The notes below the pieces were generated by a model, which saw only the letters and a list, made by a program, of their open reading frames with translations, was not told the origin of the DNA and searched no databases. Below are positions 14,179-22,986 of a stretch of DNA of 52,015 bases, piece after piece. The position numbers and the translations under genes were made by a program. Source of the DNA: 62-47 sp051954235 (lineage in GTDB: Bacteria; Pseudomonadota; Alphaproteobacteria; Rhizobiales; Xanthobacteraceae); NCBI GenBank assembly GCA_051954235.1, contig JBQCHY010000081.1:1-52015 (forward strand). Reading direction: 5' to 3'. Position 1 is the first letter of the stretch; the number at the start of each line of letters is the position of its first letter.

Positions 14179-17100
14179 TGGCCGCGCTCGTTCTTTCCAT
14201 TGCCGGCGGCGCGCTCGGCGCGGCGTTCGGGCCGGTCGGCGCGATTGCCGGGCGCATCGCTGGCGCGCTGGTCGGCAACGTCGTCGACCGTACCGTGTTC
14301 GGCCCCGGCGATCGCACGGCCACTGGGCCGCGTCTCGCCGACCTCGACGTGATGGCGTCGACCGAAGGCGCGCCGATGCCGCGCATGTACGGCCGCGCGC
14401 GGCTGTCGGGCCAGGTGATCTGGGCAACGCCGCTCGAGGAAGTGGTCTCGACCGACACGACATCGTCGGGCGGCAAGGGCGGCATGTTCGGCGGACCGAC
14501 CACCACGACCACGACTTACACCTACTTTGCGAATTTCGCCGTCGGCCTGTGCGACGGCGAAATCGCGCGCGTCGGCCGCATCTGGGCTGACGGAAAACTG
14601 CTCGATACCACCGGCCTTGCGATCCGCGTGCATCGTGGCAGCGAGGATCAAGCCGCTGACGATCTGATCATCGCGCGCGAGGGTGCGAGCAACGCGCCGG
14701 CCTATCGCGGCACGGCTTACATCGTATTCGAGCGCTTGCCGCTGGCGGATTTCGGCAACCGCATTCCGCAATTGTCGTTCGAGATCGTGCGGCCGGTCGG
14801 GCGACTTGAAACGATGGTGCGCGCGGTGACGCTGATACCCGGCACCACCGAATTCGGTTACGAGCCGTCGCCGGTGGTCGCGGTGCTGGGACCGGGACAA
14901 TCCGCCAACGAGAACCGCCACGTCGCGCACGCGACGTCCGACATCGAGGCGGCGCTTGACGATCTGCAAGGCATCTGCCCCAACCTCGAACGCATCGCGC
15001 TGGTAGTGGCGTGGTTCGGCAACGATCTGCGCGCCGGGCATTGCACCGTGCAGCCAGGCGTCGAGACCGATGACAAGACCACCAACGGCGGCACCTGGTC
15101 TGTCGACGGCCTCGTGCGCGACAGTGCATACGTTGTGTCGCAAGTGAATGGCCGTCCCGCCTATGGCGGGACGCCGTCCGACGACAGCGTGGTGCATCTG
15201 ATCGCGGAGCTGAAGGCGCGCGGTCTCAAGGTGACGTTTTATCCGTTCGTGATGATGGATATCGCGGCCGACAACGCCTTGCCGAATCCGTGGAGCGGCA
15301 TGGCGCCGCAACCGGCTTATCCATGGCGTGGCCGCATCACCTGCGATCCCGCGCCGGGACAATCCGGATCGCCACAGGGGACGGCAACCGCCGCAACGCA
15401 GGTTGCGAATTTCTTCAGCGGCGGCGACTGGAATTATCGTCGCATGGTGCTGCACTATGCCGACCTTGTGCAGACCTGCGGTGGCGTCGATGCGTTTCTG
15501 ATCGGCTCGGAATTGAAAGCGTTGACGCGGGTACGTTCCGGCGCGGGGGTCTATCCGACGGTGGACGCGCTGGCGACGCTCGCCGCCGAGGTGAAGGCGA
15601 TCGTCGGCGGTGCAACGAAAGTGACCTACGGCGCGGACTGGACCGAATATGGTTCCGACGTGATCGATGCCAGCGCCAGCGAGGTGCGTTTTCCGCTCGA
15701 TGCATTGTGGGCGTCGCCGGCGATCGATGTCATCGGCATCGATTATTATGCGCCGCTGGCCGACTGGCGCGACGATGCGCAGCACCTGGATTCGCAGATC
15801 GCGGCTTCAGCCTACGATCTTGTGTATCTCAGCGGCAACATCGGTGCGGGCGAAGGGTTTGACTGGTATTACGCCGATGATGCAGCGCGCACGACGCAAA
15901 CGCGTCTGCCGATCACAGACGGGCTCGGCAAGCCATGGATCTTTCGCGTCAAGGATATCTGGAACTGGTGGAGCCAATCGCATTATGAGCGCGTCGGCGG
16001 CGTCGAACTGGCAGCGCCGACCGCATGGGTGCCGCAGAGCAAGCCGATCTGGATCACCGAGGTCGGCTGTCCGGCGGTGGACAAGGGCGCCAACCAGCCG
16101 AGCGTGTTTCCCGATCCGAAATCGTCGGAGAACTTTGCTCCACATTTTTCCAATAGCGCGCGCGACGACCTGATGCAGCGGCGCTACCTCGAAGCCTTCC
16201 TCGGCGCGTTCGATCCGGCGTTCGGCGCGAGCGACGCGTGTAACCCGATATCGCCGGTCTATGGCGGCCGCATGATCGATGCATCTGCGATCCACCTGTG
16301 GACGTGGGACGCGCGGCCCTATCCGCTGTTTCCCGCCGCGCAGGAAGTGTGGAGCGACGGGCCGAACTGGCAGACCGGGCACTGGCTCACCGGCCGGCTC
16401 GGCGGCGCGCCGCTTGATGCGTTGGTGGCGACAATTCTCGACGGTGCTGGAGTCGCAGGCGTCGACAGTTCGGCGTTGCGCGAGATTTGCGAGGGCTATG
16501 TCGTCGATCGGCCGATGACGCCGCGCGCGATGATTGATCCGCTGGCGATGGCCTACGCATTCGACGCATCGTCGGCGGACGGAACGTTGCGCTTCATTCA
16601 GCGCGGCGGCCCGCCCGTGGCGGAGTTCGACGAGGACGATCTGGTGCTGCCGAACGATGCCGCGCCGGCGCGGCTGACGCGGGCGCAGGAAACCGAACTG
16701 CCGCGCGAGGTGTCGTTCGGGTTCACCGATGCCGCGATGGATTATCGGCGCTCCGCCGTCACCTCGCGGCGATTGGTCGGCGATGCCAATCGCGTTGTGC
16801 GATCCGATCTTGCGGTGGTGAGTAACGATGCGTCTGCGACGCGTCGCGCGGAGATATGGTTGCAGGACCTGTGGGCCGGGCGCGAAAGCATCGAGTTCGG
16901 CCTCGGCATGGACCGTCTCGCGCTTGCGCCGGGCGATGTGGTCGCGGTGACGGTGGACGGCCGTCGCCGGCTGTTCGAGATCGAAGGCCTGGTCGATACC
17001 CAATCGCGCCGTGTCACCGCGCGCAGCATCGATCCCGATGTGTTCGCCACGCCGATGGCGTTGCCGCGCCGTGTTGTGCCGGCGATGCCGCGCGCGCTCG

Positions 17101-18032
17101 GCCCCGCCGCCGCGCTGGCGCTGGATCTGCCGACACTCGATGCCGCCGAACCGCCGGTGCTGACGCGGCTCGCGGTGTTCGCCAATCCGTGGCCCGGCTC
17201 GGTGACGGTGTGGCGTTCAGTGGACAGCGCAGGATACCAGCCGATCGCGGTGGCGGCCGCGCCAGCGACCATGGGCGAAACGCTCGACGCTTTGCCGCGC
17301 GGCGCGCCGGCGTGCTGGAATGCGAGCGCGAGTTTTCGCGTGCGGCTTTACGGAGGTGCGCTGACGTCGAAGACCGATGCGCGCGTGCTGGAAGGCGCTA
17401 ACGCGGCGGCGATCCGCAATCCGTTCGGTGCGTGGGAGATCGTGCAGTTCTCCGGCGCCGACCTGATCGATGCCAACACTTATCGGCTGTCGCGCTTGCT
17501 GCGCGGGCAGGGCGGTAGCGAATATGCCATCGTCGATGATCTTCCCGCCGGTGCGCCTTTCGTGGTGATCGACGAACATCTGCTGCCGCTCGCGCGCGGC
17601 CGCGATGCGCTGGAGCGGCCGCTCGATCTGCGCATCGTCGCCAGCAATCGCAGCCACGACGATGCGGTCGCCGTTGCCTTGACGACAACGCCCGGCGCGA
17701 CCGCGTTACGGCCGCTGTCACCGGTGCATGTCCGGGCCGTGCGACAAGGCGACGGCATTCATCTGTCGTGGGTCCGCCGCACACGCATCGACGGCGATAG
17801 CTGGGCCGCCGAGGTGCCGCTCGGCGAAGATGCCGAAACCTATGCCCTCGATATTCTGTCGGGCGCGACGGTGGTGCGCAGCATGACATGTACGAGCTCC
17901 GCCGCGCTCTATGTCACCGCGGACGAACTGGCGGATTTCGGCGCGCCGCAGGCGAGCCTTCGCGTGCGCGTGGCGCAACTTTCCAGCACGGTCGGCGCAG
18001 GTTTCCCGGCCGAACTCACTCTCACCCTTTGA
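14178..18032 (+). CDS. GTA megatron: TIM-barrel tail host-specificity protein (gp15)
   Basis: A 1284-residue protein with the architecture of RcGTA gp15. The Gly/Ala-rich hydrophobic N-terminus (ALVLSIAGGALGAAFGPVGAIAG) resembles a membrane-penetrating helix. A tail domain follows (TYFANFAVGLCDGEIARVGRIWADGK). A glycoside-hydrolase-like TIM barrel covers roughly residues 280-720, including GVDAFLIGSELKALTRVR, VIGIDYYAPLADWRD and KPIWITEVGCPAVDKGANQP. A phage-tail domain then covers ~770-1010, followed by beta-rich C-terminal domains. The family forms the tail spike that contacts and crosses the envelope. The Glu in ITEVGCPA and the Glu in SELKAL suit hydrolase active-site positions. Confidence 0.95.
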   Translation: MAALVLSIAGGALGAAFGPVGAIAGRIAGALVGNVVDRTVFGPGDRTATGPRLADLDVMASTEGAPMPRMYGRARLSGQVIWATPLEEVVSTDTTSSGGKGGMFGGPTTTTTTYTYFANFAVGLCDGEIARVGRIWADGKLLDTTGLAIRVHRGSEDQAADDLIIAREGASNAPAYRGTAYIVFERLPLADFGNRIPQLSFEIVRPVGRLETMVRAVTLIPGTTEFGYEPSPVVAVLGPGQSANENRHVAHATSDIEAALDDLQGICPNLERIALVVAWFGNDLRAGHCTVQPGVETDDKTTNGGTWSVDGLVRDSAYVVSQVNGRPAYGGTPSDDSVVHLIAELKARGLKVTFYPFVMMDIAADNALPNPWSGMAPQPAYPWRGRITCDPAPGQSGSPQGTATAATQVANFFSGGDWNYRRMVLHYADLVQTCGGVDAFLIGSELKALTRVRSGAGVYPTVDALATLAAEVKAIVGGATKVTYGADWTEYGSDVIDASASEVRFPLDALWASPAIDVIGIDYYAPLADWRDDAQHLDSQIAASAYDLVYLSGNIGAGEGFDWYYADDAARTTQTRLPITDGLGKPWIFRVKDIWNWWSQSHYERVGGVELAAPTAWVPQSKPIWITEVGCPAVDKGANQPSVFPDPKSSENFAPHFSNSARDDLMQRRYLEAFLGAFDPAFGASDACNPISPVYGGRMIDASAIHLWTWDARPYPLFPAAQEVWSDGPNWQTGHWLTGRLGGAPLDALVATILDGAGVAGVDSSALREICEGYVVDRPMTPRAMIDPLAMAYAFDASSADGTLRFIQRGGPPVAEFDEDDLVLPNDAAPARLTRAQETELPREVSFGFTDAAMDYRRSAVTSRRLVGDANRVVRSDLAVVSNDASATRRAEIWLQDLWAGRESIEFGLGMDRLALAPGDVVAVTVDGRRRLFEIEGLVDTQSRRVTARSIDPDVFATPMALPRRVVPAMPRALGPAAALALDLPTLDAAEPPVLTRLAVFANPWPGSVTVWRSVDSAGYQPIAVAAAPATMGETLDALPRGAPACWNASASFRVRLYGGALTSKTDARVLEGANAAAIRNPFGAWEIVQFSGADLIDANTYRLSRLLRGQGGSEYAIVDDLPAGAPFVVIDEHLLPLARGRDALERPLDLRIVASNRSHDDAVAVALTTTPGATALRPLSPVHVRAVRQGDGIHLSWVRRTRIDGDSWAAEVPLGEDAETYALDILSGATVVRSMTCTSSAALYVTADELADFGAPQASLRVRVAQLSSTVGAGFPAELTLTL

Positions 18033-18038
18033 GGGATC

Positions 18039-20234
18039 ATGACCGACACCACGCATTTGGGGCTGCCCCTCATCGAGGACAGCCAGGCGCAGAAGCACGT
18101 CACCCACAACGATGCGCTGCGGATTCTCGACGCGGTGATCCAGATCGTCGTCGACGATATCACACGGACAGCGCCGCCGACTTCGCCGACCGAAGGTCAG
18201 CGCCATGTCGTTGCGAGCGATCCGAGCGGAGCTTGGGCCGGTCACGCGGGCACCATTGCGACATGGCAGGACGGCGCTTGGGTCTTTTTGACGCCGAAAA
18301 CCGGCTGGTGTCTGTGGTCGGTCGCGGATATGTCGATCTTCATTTTCGACGGCAGCGCGTGGCTGGCCCTCGCGCCGTTGGCCAATGATGTTGGCCAACT
18401 CGGCGTCAACACCACAGCGAGTACGCCGAACCTGCTCAGCGTCAAATCCAACGCTGCTCTGTTGACCGCGATCACGACCGCAGACGGAGGCAGCGGCGAC
18501 GCGCGATTGCAGATCGCCAAGGAGGCGACGGGCAACACCGCATCGGTCGTCTTCTCCGACAACTACTCAGGCCGCGCCGAATTCGGGTTGACCGGCGACG
18601 ATCATTTTCGTCTCAAGGTCTCGCCGAACGGCGCGAGCTGGCAGAGCGCATTCACCATCGACAAGACGACAGCGAACGTCTCGTTCAACGGTTTCATCGA
18701 CGCCGTTGCAACACGCGGTCAGTTGAGCGCGGCGCCGATCGATGCGCTCGGCGCGATGACCATGTTTCCGAACGGCGGCTTCGAGGGCGGCGCGGAAGCA
18801 TCGGCTGTCGCGATCGCATTGACGGCGACGAGCACGTTGCAAAGCGTGGCTGTCCTTGACGGCGTCACAACGTCGTATCGCGGATCGTTCGTGGCGGCGG
18901 TTCAGCAGGTGGCCTCGCCGTTCGCCGGCGGACGCTACGCGCTGAAGTACACGGTTTCGTCGGCCCAGGCATCGCTCGGCGCCAACGACGAACTCTGCTG
19001 CGTGCTCACCGTGCCGGGTTTGCAATCGGCGAAACTCGCGCTCGGTACGGCGAATGCGCAGCCGCAATCGCTGGGCTTCTGGTTTCAGGCGCACCGCACC
19101 GGCGCCTATTCGGGCTCGATCCGTAACGGAAGCAAAGCCCGCTCCTGTCCGTTCAGCTTTACCGTGACAACGGCTGATACACCGCAATGGATATCGTTGA
19201 CCGGTATCGCCGGCGATACCTCCGGCACCTGGAGTATCGATCCCGGCGTCGGCATGATGATCACGATCTGCCTCGCGGCGGGAACATCACGTGTCGGGAC
19301 TGCGGCTGCGTGGGCCAGCGCGGACTATTCCGGCGTGACTGGCACCGTCAATGGCGTTGCCGCGACGTCCGACGTTTTCCATATCGGGAATGTCATCAGT
19401 TTGCCCGGCAACGGATTGCCCGATGCGGCGCATGCGGCGTTCGCGATGAAGCCCCGCAATGAGATGCTGCGTACCGATGCACAATCGCTTTCCGCCGCAA
19501 TGCAAGCGCAGGCGCGCACCAACCTCGACCTGATCAAGCAAGCCTCCAACGTCGATACGACCGCCAATCGAGTGTTGATGAGCGGATCGTTCGGGATCGG
19601 TAACGCGATCGTACTGACCGGCATCAATGTTCTGGCTGATCGCCCGAGTGGTCAGTACTTCGTGACGGCGTCGACCACGAATATGCCGCCGGGAGCAGGC
19701 GACGGTTATCTTTACGTGACGCGTTTGGACGTCAACAACGTGATTTTCGATTTCCAGGAATGCAACACTACGAACCGATGGATCTGTGTGAAGGGATCAG
19801 GGGCGTATTCGCCCTGGGTGAACAACGGCTCGGCGATGGATGCGGCGCGCGCATTCCGTCGTGGCAATGTTCTTGGCACCGTCGCGCAAACCGGAGGTGT
19901 TCCGACCGGTGCGCTGATCGAGTATGCCACGAACGCCAGCGGTTGGTATGTCCGGTTCGCCGATGGGCTTCAAATCTGCGGAATGCCCGGCAAGATATTC
20001 ACGGATATTACTACGTCCATCGGCGCGCTGTGGCAGGGCGCGCAAGTCAGCGTCTCACTCCCCGCATCGTTCATATCGTCGCAATACGCGATTTATGGCT
20101 CGACCGACTCCACCAATATTTGGGCCGTTCTCAATCCCAACGGAACGGGGACTTTCTATGCCCAAATGTTCTGCATCGGCAGTGTTTCGGGGACTCGTAG
20201 CTATAACGCGGTCGCAATCGGAAGGTGGTTCTGA
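18039..20234 (+). CDS. Tail-fibre-like protein with DUF2793 N-terminus
   Basis: A 731-residue protein starting six bases after the megatron gene. Residues 1 to ~105 are a DUF2793 domain (THLGLPLIEDSQAQKHVTHNDALRILDAVIQ, then GTIATWQDGAWVFLTPKTGW). The rest is Thr/Ser/Gly-rich beta-type sequence. A Gly-rich central region and a fibre-like C-terminal half (NVLADRPSGQYFVTAST, WICVKGSGAYSPWVNNG, DGLQICGMPGKIF, IGRWF end) resemble phage tail fibres and pyocin-type fibres. By position and composition it is the likely receptor-binding fibre. RcGTA lacks an equivalent of this size directly after gp15. Confidence 0.8.
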   Translation: MTDTTHLGLPLIEDSQAQKHVTHNDALRILDAVIQIVVDDITRTAPPTSPTEGQRHVVASDPSGAWAGHAGTIATWQDGAWVFLTPKTGWCLWSVADMSIFIFDGSAWLALAPLANDVGQLGVNTTASTPNLLSVKSNAALLTAITTADGGSGDARLQIAKEATGNTASVVFSDNYSGRAEFGLTGDDHFRLKVSPNGASWQSAFTIDKTTANVSFNGFIDAVATRGQLSAAPIDALGAMTMFPNGGFEGGAEASAVAIALTATSTLQSVAVLDGVTTSYRGSFVAAVQQVASPFAGGRYALKYTVSSAQASLGANDELCCVLTVPGLQSAKLALGTANAQPQSLGFWFQAHRTGAYSGSIRNGSKARSCPFSFTVTTADTPQWISLTGIAGDTSGTWSIDPGVGMMITICLAAGTSRVGTAAAWASADYSGVTGTVNGVAATSDVFHIGNVISLPGNGLPDAAHAAFAMKPRNEMLRTDAQSLSAAMQAQARTNLDLIKQASNVDTTANRVLMSGSFGIGNAIVLTGINVLADRPSGQYFVTASTTNMPPGAGDGYLYVTRLDVNNVIFDFQECNTTNRWICVKGSGAYSPWVNNGSAMDAARAFRRGNVLGTVAQTGGVPTGALIEYATNASGWYVRFADGLQICGMPGKIFTDITTSIGALWQGAQVSVSLPASFISSQYAIYGSTDSTNIWAVLNPNGTGTFYAQMFCIGSVSGTRSYNAVAIGRWF

Positions 20235-20237
20235 AAA

Positions 20238-20546
20238 ATGCGTATTTCATTTTCCCCGCAGCGTCGAGACGATACGCTTGAGGTTGTCAAAACCGGCGAT
20301 GTTCTGACGATCAATGGCGATGTCGTCGATCTTTCCGCCATTCCTGATGGTGCCGATCTTCCGGCCGACGCGATCGACAACGAACTGGTTGTCGAGACGG
20401 TGCGTCGGATCAATGGAAACCTGCATGTGACCTTGCTCCTTCCTCTCGGCGCAGATGCGCCGGAGCGCGCGCGATTTCCGATGGACCTTGTTGACCCGCA
20501 GGACGGTCCGATTGCATTGCCCGGAGGCGATCATGGCGACGATTGA
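20238..20546 (+). CDS. Small acidic phage hypothetical protein
   Basis: A 102-residue acidic protein, four bases after the fibre gene. It has alternating short strands (RRDDTLEVVKTGDVLTINGDVVDLSAIPDGADL) and a Pro/Asp-rich C-terminal end. Genes of this kind often lie between fibre and fibre-assembly genes in alphaproteobacterial prophages. The function is unknown. Its end overlaps the start of the DUF4376 gene. Confidence 0.75.
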   Translation: MRISFSPQRRDDTLEVVKTGDVLTINGDVVDLSAIPDGADLPADAIDNELVVETVRRINGNLHVTLLLPLGADAPERARFPMDLVDPQDGPIALPGGDHGDD

Positions 20547-20943
20547 TCTTTCCAAGCTGATTACAGCCGAGATGAAGGCAACGCAGGCGCGAGCGGCGCA
20601 GACTGCGGCGATCGAGGTCGAACGCAATCGCCGCCTGTCGATCGGGTTTGCGTATGATTTCGGCGATGCCCGCGGCGTGCACCGGATCGGAACGTCGGAG
20701 CAAGACATGCGCGGCGGGGATGAGGTGACGAAGGTTGCCAATGCGATGCTGGCGCTCGGCGATCAGACCTCGACGATCGACATCGTCACCGAAACGGGAT
20801 CGGCGGTCGTCACCGCAATCGAGTGGCAGTGCGTCCTTGTCGCGGCCGGCATGTTCCGCCAGCCGATCTGGGCGGCCAGTTTTGCGCTTCAGGCGAAGGA
20901 GACGATTCCGGCTGATGTGACAGTAGACGCATTGTGGCCGTGA
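20533..20943 (+). CDS. DUF4376 tail fibre accessory protein
   Basis: A 136-residue protein resembling DUF4376 fibre-associated proteins: an N-terminal helical segment (LITAEMKATQARAAQTAAIEVERNRRLS), then FAYDFGDARGVHRIGTSEQDMRGGDEV and IEWQCVLVAAGMF. Such proteins are found next to tail fibres and may help fibre folding or attachment (inference). The ATG at 20533 lies inside the preceding gene, with GGAGG at 20523-20527. Confidence 0.72.
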   Translation: MATIDLSKLITAEMKATQARAAQTAAIEVERNRRLSIGFAYDFGDARGVHRIGTSEQDMRGGDEVTKVANAMLALGDQTSTIDIVTETGSAVVTAIEWQCVLVAAGMFRQPIWAASFALQAKETIPADVTVDALWP

Positions 20944-20954
20944 AATTTCCGTAG

Positions 20955-20986
20955 CACCTATCGCGATGCTCTCGCCGCGATAGGTG
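20955..20986 (+). terminator. Hairpin after fibre operon
   Basis: A perfect 11-bp stem (20955-20965 with 20976-20986) closes a 10-base loop 11 bases after the DUF4376 stop. No U tract follows, so this is either a factor-dependent terminator or an RNA-stabilising hairpin. Confidence 0.55.
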
Positions 20987-21048
20987 ACGAGGCCGGCGAA
21001 GAGAAGCGATATCAGGCCGGCAAATAAGATACTTAAAAGACGACTTGT

Positions 21049-21306
21049 CTATTTTACATCTGCTAATTCGGATGGCTTGAATTTGGTACATACATCGTCG
21101 AGATTCGCGATGACCTGTCTGAATTTATAGGAATTCTGCTCCCGAAAATATAGTTTGTCCTGCCATTGGTAGATCGAAATATCGGGCTTGCAGGTGGTTA
21201 CGAGGGCGGCGTTTTCCATCAATTTCTGGTTTTCGCTCTTGTCATCGCAGCCGACCAAAACAAGCGCGATGACGCTCAAGCAGGCCAATTTTCGCTTCGT
21301 AAACAT
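21049..21306 (-). CDS. Small lipoprotein
   Basis: An 85-residue protein with a lipoprotein signal: basic start MFTKRKLA, hydrophobic LSVIALVLV and lipobox LVGC (Cys20). The mature part is short, charged and largely helical, with two further cysteines. The upstream start at 21345 would add 13 residues before the signal and is disfavoured. It is antisense to the tail and lysis genes and lies between them. A role in superinfection exclusion or spanin-like lysis is conceivable, but the sequence does not show it. The surrounding DNA is more AT-rich than the neighbours, a sign of recent acquisition. Confidence 0.65.
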   Translation of the reverse strand: MFTKRKLACLSVIALVLVGCDDKSENQKLMENAALVTTCKPDISIYQWQDKLYFREQNSYKFRQVIANLDDVCTKFKPSELADVK

Positions 21307-21325
21307 CTCATTCCTCAATGTCTTC

Positions 21326-21373
21326 AATCGAAATAATGTGAGCAAGGGTAATCGAAATAATGTGAGTAAGGGT
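21326..21373. repeat. Tandem 24-bp direct repeat
   Basis: Two adjacent 24-base units (21326-21349 and 21350-21373) differ at one position. Each contains AATCGAAATAATGTGAG. They lie 20 bases upstream of the lipoprotein start and 145 bases upstream of the endolysin, in AT-rich DNA between the two divergent genes. They could be paired binding sites for a regulator of either gene. Confidence 0.8.
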
Positions 21374-21518
21374 TGTAATTCCTTCTTACGGCAACTTTGT
21401 CAATGACCATCTTTGACTGAACCGGGTCAGCAGACCTCGCGCCCCCCAAACAGGTGAGGCGCGCCCGACTAATCACGCACTAAAACCGTCCCCAACCTCT
21501 TTCAGAGGATGCGAGCCT

Positions 21519-22298
21519 ATGACTGATGGCGTCCGCTTATCGCAGGCAACGATGCGCGCTATTTTCTCGAACGCGCCGGGTGCGGTTATCAACGCTTTTG
21601 TGGAAAAGCAGGGCGTGCTCACAGCAGTTGCTCTGAATCAAACAGGTCAACGGCTGGCCTACTGCTTCGCCAACCTTCATGCCGAGACCGGCGGCTTCAC
21701 GATCAAGAATCTGACCGAGAACATCGACTACACTGCGGCGCGGATGGCGCAGGTGTGGCCGAACCGATTTGCGTCGGCGGTTGCCGTGCAGGCCCGGTAC
21801 GGCACCGCGCCGGGTTGGCAGACGAAAGCGTTCGATGACATCTACGGCAATCGGATGGGCAACCGACCAAATACGTCGGATGGCTCGCGCTATATCGGCC
21901 GCGGTGGGCCGCAGATCACGGGACGTGATGGCTATGCGGAAATCGGTAGGCGCATCGGCGTCGATCTCGTCAACAATCCGGAGCTTGCCGTATCCCCTAC
22001 GTTGCAGCCGGACATCGCGGCCGCATTCTGGGATTGGAAAGGCATGAATCGCTTTGCCGATGCCGGCGATTTCATTGGTTGCGTAAAAGCGTGGAATGGC
22101 GGCACCAACGGTCTTGCGGAGCGACGGGCGCAACTCGCGCGCATTCTGCCTATCCTGCAAAAGGCGGAGTGGCGCGAGGTGGTCGTGGCGCGCGTGAAGC
22201 CGCCGCCCGATCCAATCTCCGTTTCAACGCCCGCATCACAGCCGTCCGCCTGGGCGGCTTTTTTTATGGCGATTGCCAAATTGTTCGGGAGAGCATGA
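21519..22298 (+). CDS. GH19 chitinase-like endolysin
   Basis: A 259-residue glycoside hydrolase family 19-type muramidase/chitinase-like lysin. The catalytic region reads ANLHAETGGF (Glu56), followed by ENIDYTAARMAQVWPNRF and YIGRGGPQITGRDGYAEIGRRIG. FWDWKGMNRFAD and KAWNGGTNGLAERRA are further family blocks. There is no signal peptide, so export to the wall would depend on the neighbouring holin. The last ~30 residues are a Pro/Ser linker and a short hydrophobic segment (WAAFFMAIAKLF), under which lies a terminator-like hairpin. Confidence 0.9.
   Translation: MTDGVRLSQATMRAIFSNAPGAVINAFVEKQGVLTAVALNQTGQRLAYCFANLHAETGGFTIKNLTENIDYTAARMAQVWPNRFASAVAVQARYGTAPGWQTKAFDDIYGNRMGNRPNTSDGSRYIGRGGPQITGRDGYAEIGRRIGVDLVNNPELAVSPTLQPDIAAAFWDWKGMNRFADAGDFIGCVKAWNGGTNGLAERRAQLARILPILQKAEWREVVVARVKPPPDPISVSTPASQPSAWAAFFMAIAKLFGRA
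22238..22263 (+). terminator. Intrinsic terminator inside endolysin 3' end
   Basis: An 8-bp stem (22238-22245 with 22250-22257, one G-U pair) with a 4-base loop is followed immediately by a run of seven T. It lies within the last ~20 codons of the endolysin and 37 bases before the holin start. This has the full form of a rho-independent terminator and could reduce holin transcription relative to endolysin. Confidence 0.7.
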
Positions 22299-22299
22299 G

Positions 22300-22872
22300 A
22301 TGGATTGGAGCGATCTCGCAAAACAGGTGATCGGGCTCGGCGCGCCGATGCTCGGGACGGCGCTGGGCGGCCCGCTCGGCGGCGCGGCCGGGCAAATTCT
22401 TGCAACGGTGTTGGGCACCGCCGTGCCGACGCCGGGCGCGGTGCAGGCGGCGTTGCCCGGTGCCGATCCGAACAAGCTCGCGGAGGCGGAGGCGCGCTGG
22501 ATCGAGACCATCCGCGCTGAGGCTGAAACGCAGCGCTCCGCGATCAGCGAGACGCAGGCGACCATCCGCGCCGAAATCGCGAGCGACGACGTCGTGCAGC
22601 GCTGGTGGCGACCGCTTTACGCATTCGAACTGACGTTTGAGTGTGCCGCCTTGTGGATCGTTCTGGTCCACGAATTCTGGACCGGCGATGTCCAAACCAT
22701 CAATGCGATGATCGGGGCGACGGCTCTGTTCGTCACCTATTGGGGCTTTCGATTCGGCGTGCTAGGCGTTTACATCAGTGGCCGCACCCGCGAGAAGGTG
22801 TGCGCGGCGACCGGGCAGGATGCACCTAGCCTGCTGGAAAAGCTGGCCAAGGCGGTGGCGAAGAAAAAGTAG
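22300..22872 (+). CDS. GTA-type three-TM holin
   Basis: A 190-residue protein of the 'holin of 3TMs, for gene-transfer release' family. The first ~45 residues are Gly/Ala-rich and hydrophobic (LGAPMLGTALGGPLGGAAGQILATVLG). A charged helical segment follows (ADPNKLAEAEARWIETIRAEAETQ). The family block DVVQRWWRPLYAFELTFECAALWIVLV comes next, and a final hydrophobic segment precedes the Lys-rich tail. It is the last gene of the cluster. Together with the endolysin it forms a lysis module adjacent to the structural genes; in R. capsulatus the lysis genes are encoded elsewhere. Confidence 0.88.
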   Translation: MDWSDLAKQVIGLGAPMLGTALGGPLGGAAGQILATVLGTAVPTPGAVQAALPGADPNKLAEAEARWIETIRAEAETQRSAISETQATIRAEIASDDVVQRWWRPLYAFELTFECAALWIVLVHEFWTGDVQTINAMIGATALFVTYWGFRFGVLGVYISGRTREKVCAATGQDAPSLLEKLAKAVAKKK

Positions 22873-22986
22873 GGCCGCGAAAAAGTAGGTCGCGGGAACG
22901 CCTTGTTCATGCGGCATTCACCGCGAAAGGCCTTTTCTGAATGAGACACCGGCGTGGTGTCTGCAAGCCTGTACGCGGAGAGCGAG

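Noticed and set aside
14145..15785. Long minus-strand open frame of 546 codons
   Set aside because: It lies fully antisense to the megatron gene, has no family resemblance and shows the His/Arg-rich composition expected of a high-GC shadow frame.
112..22872. Ordinary temperate prophage
   Set aside because: No integrase, repressor, early genes or att duplication is visible, and the tape measure and gene order are of GTA type; the call remains open because the left end is missing.
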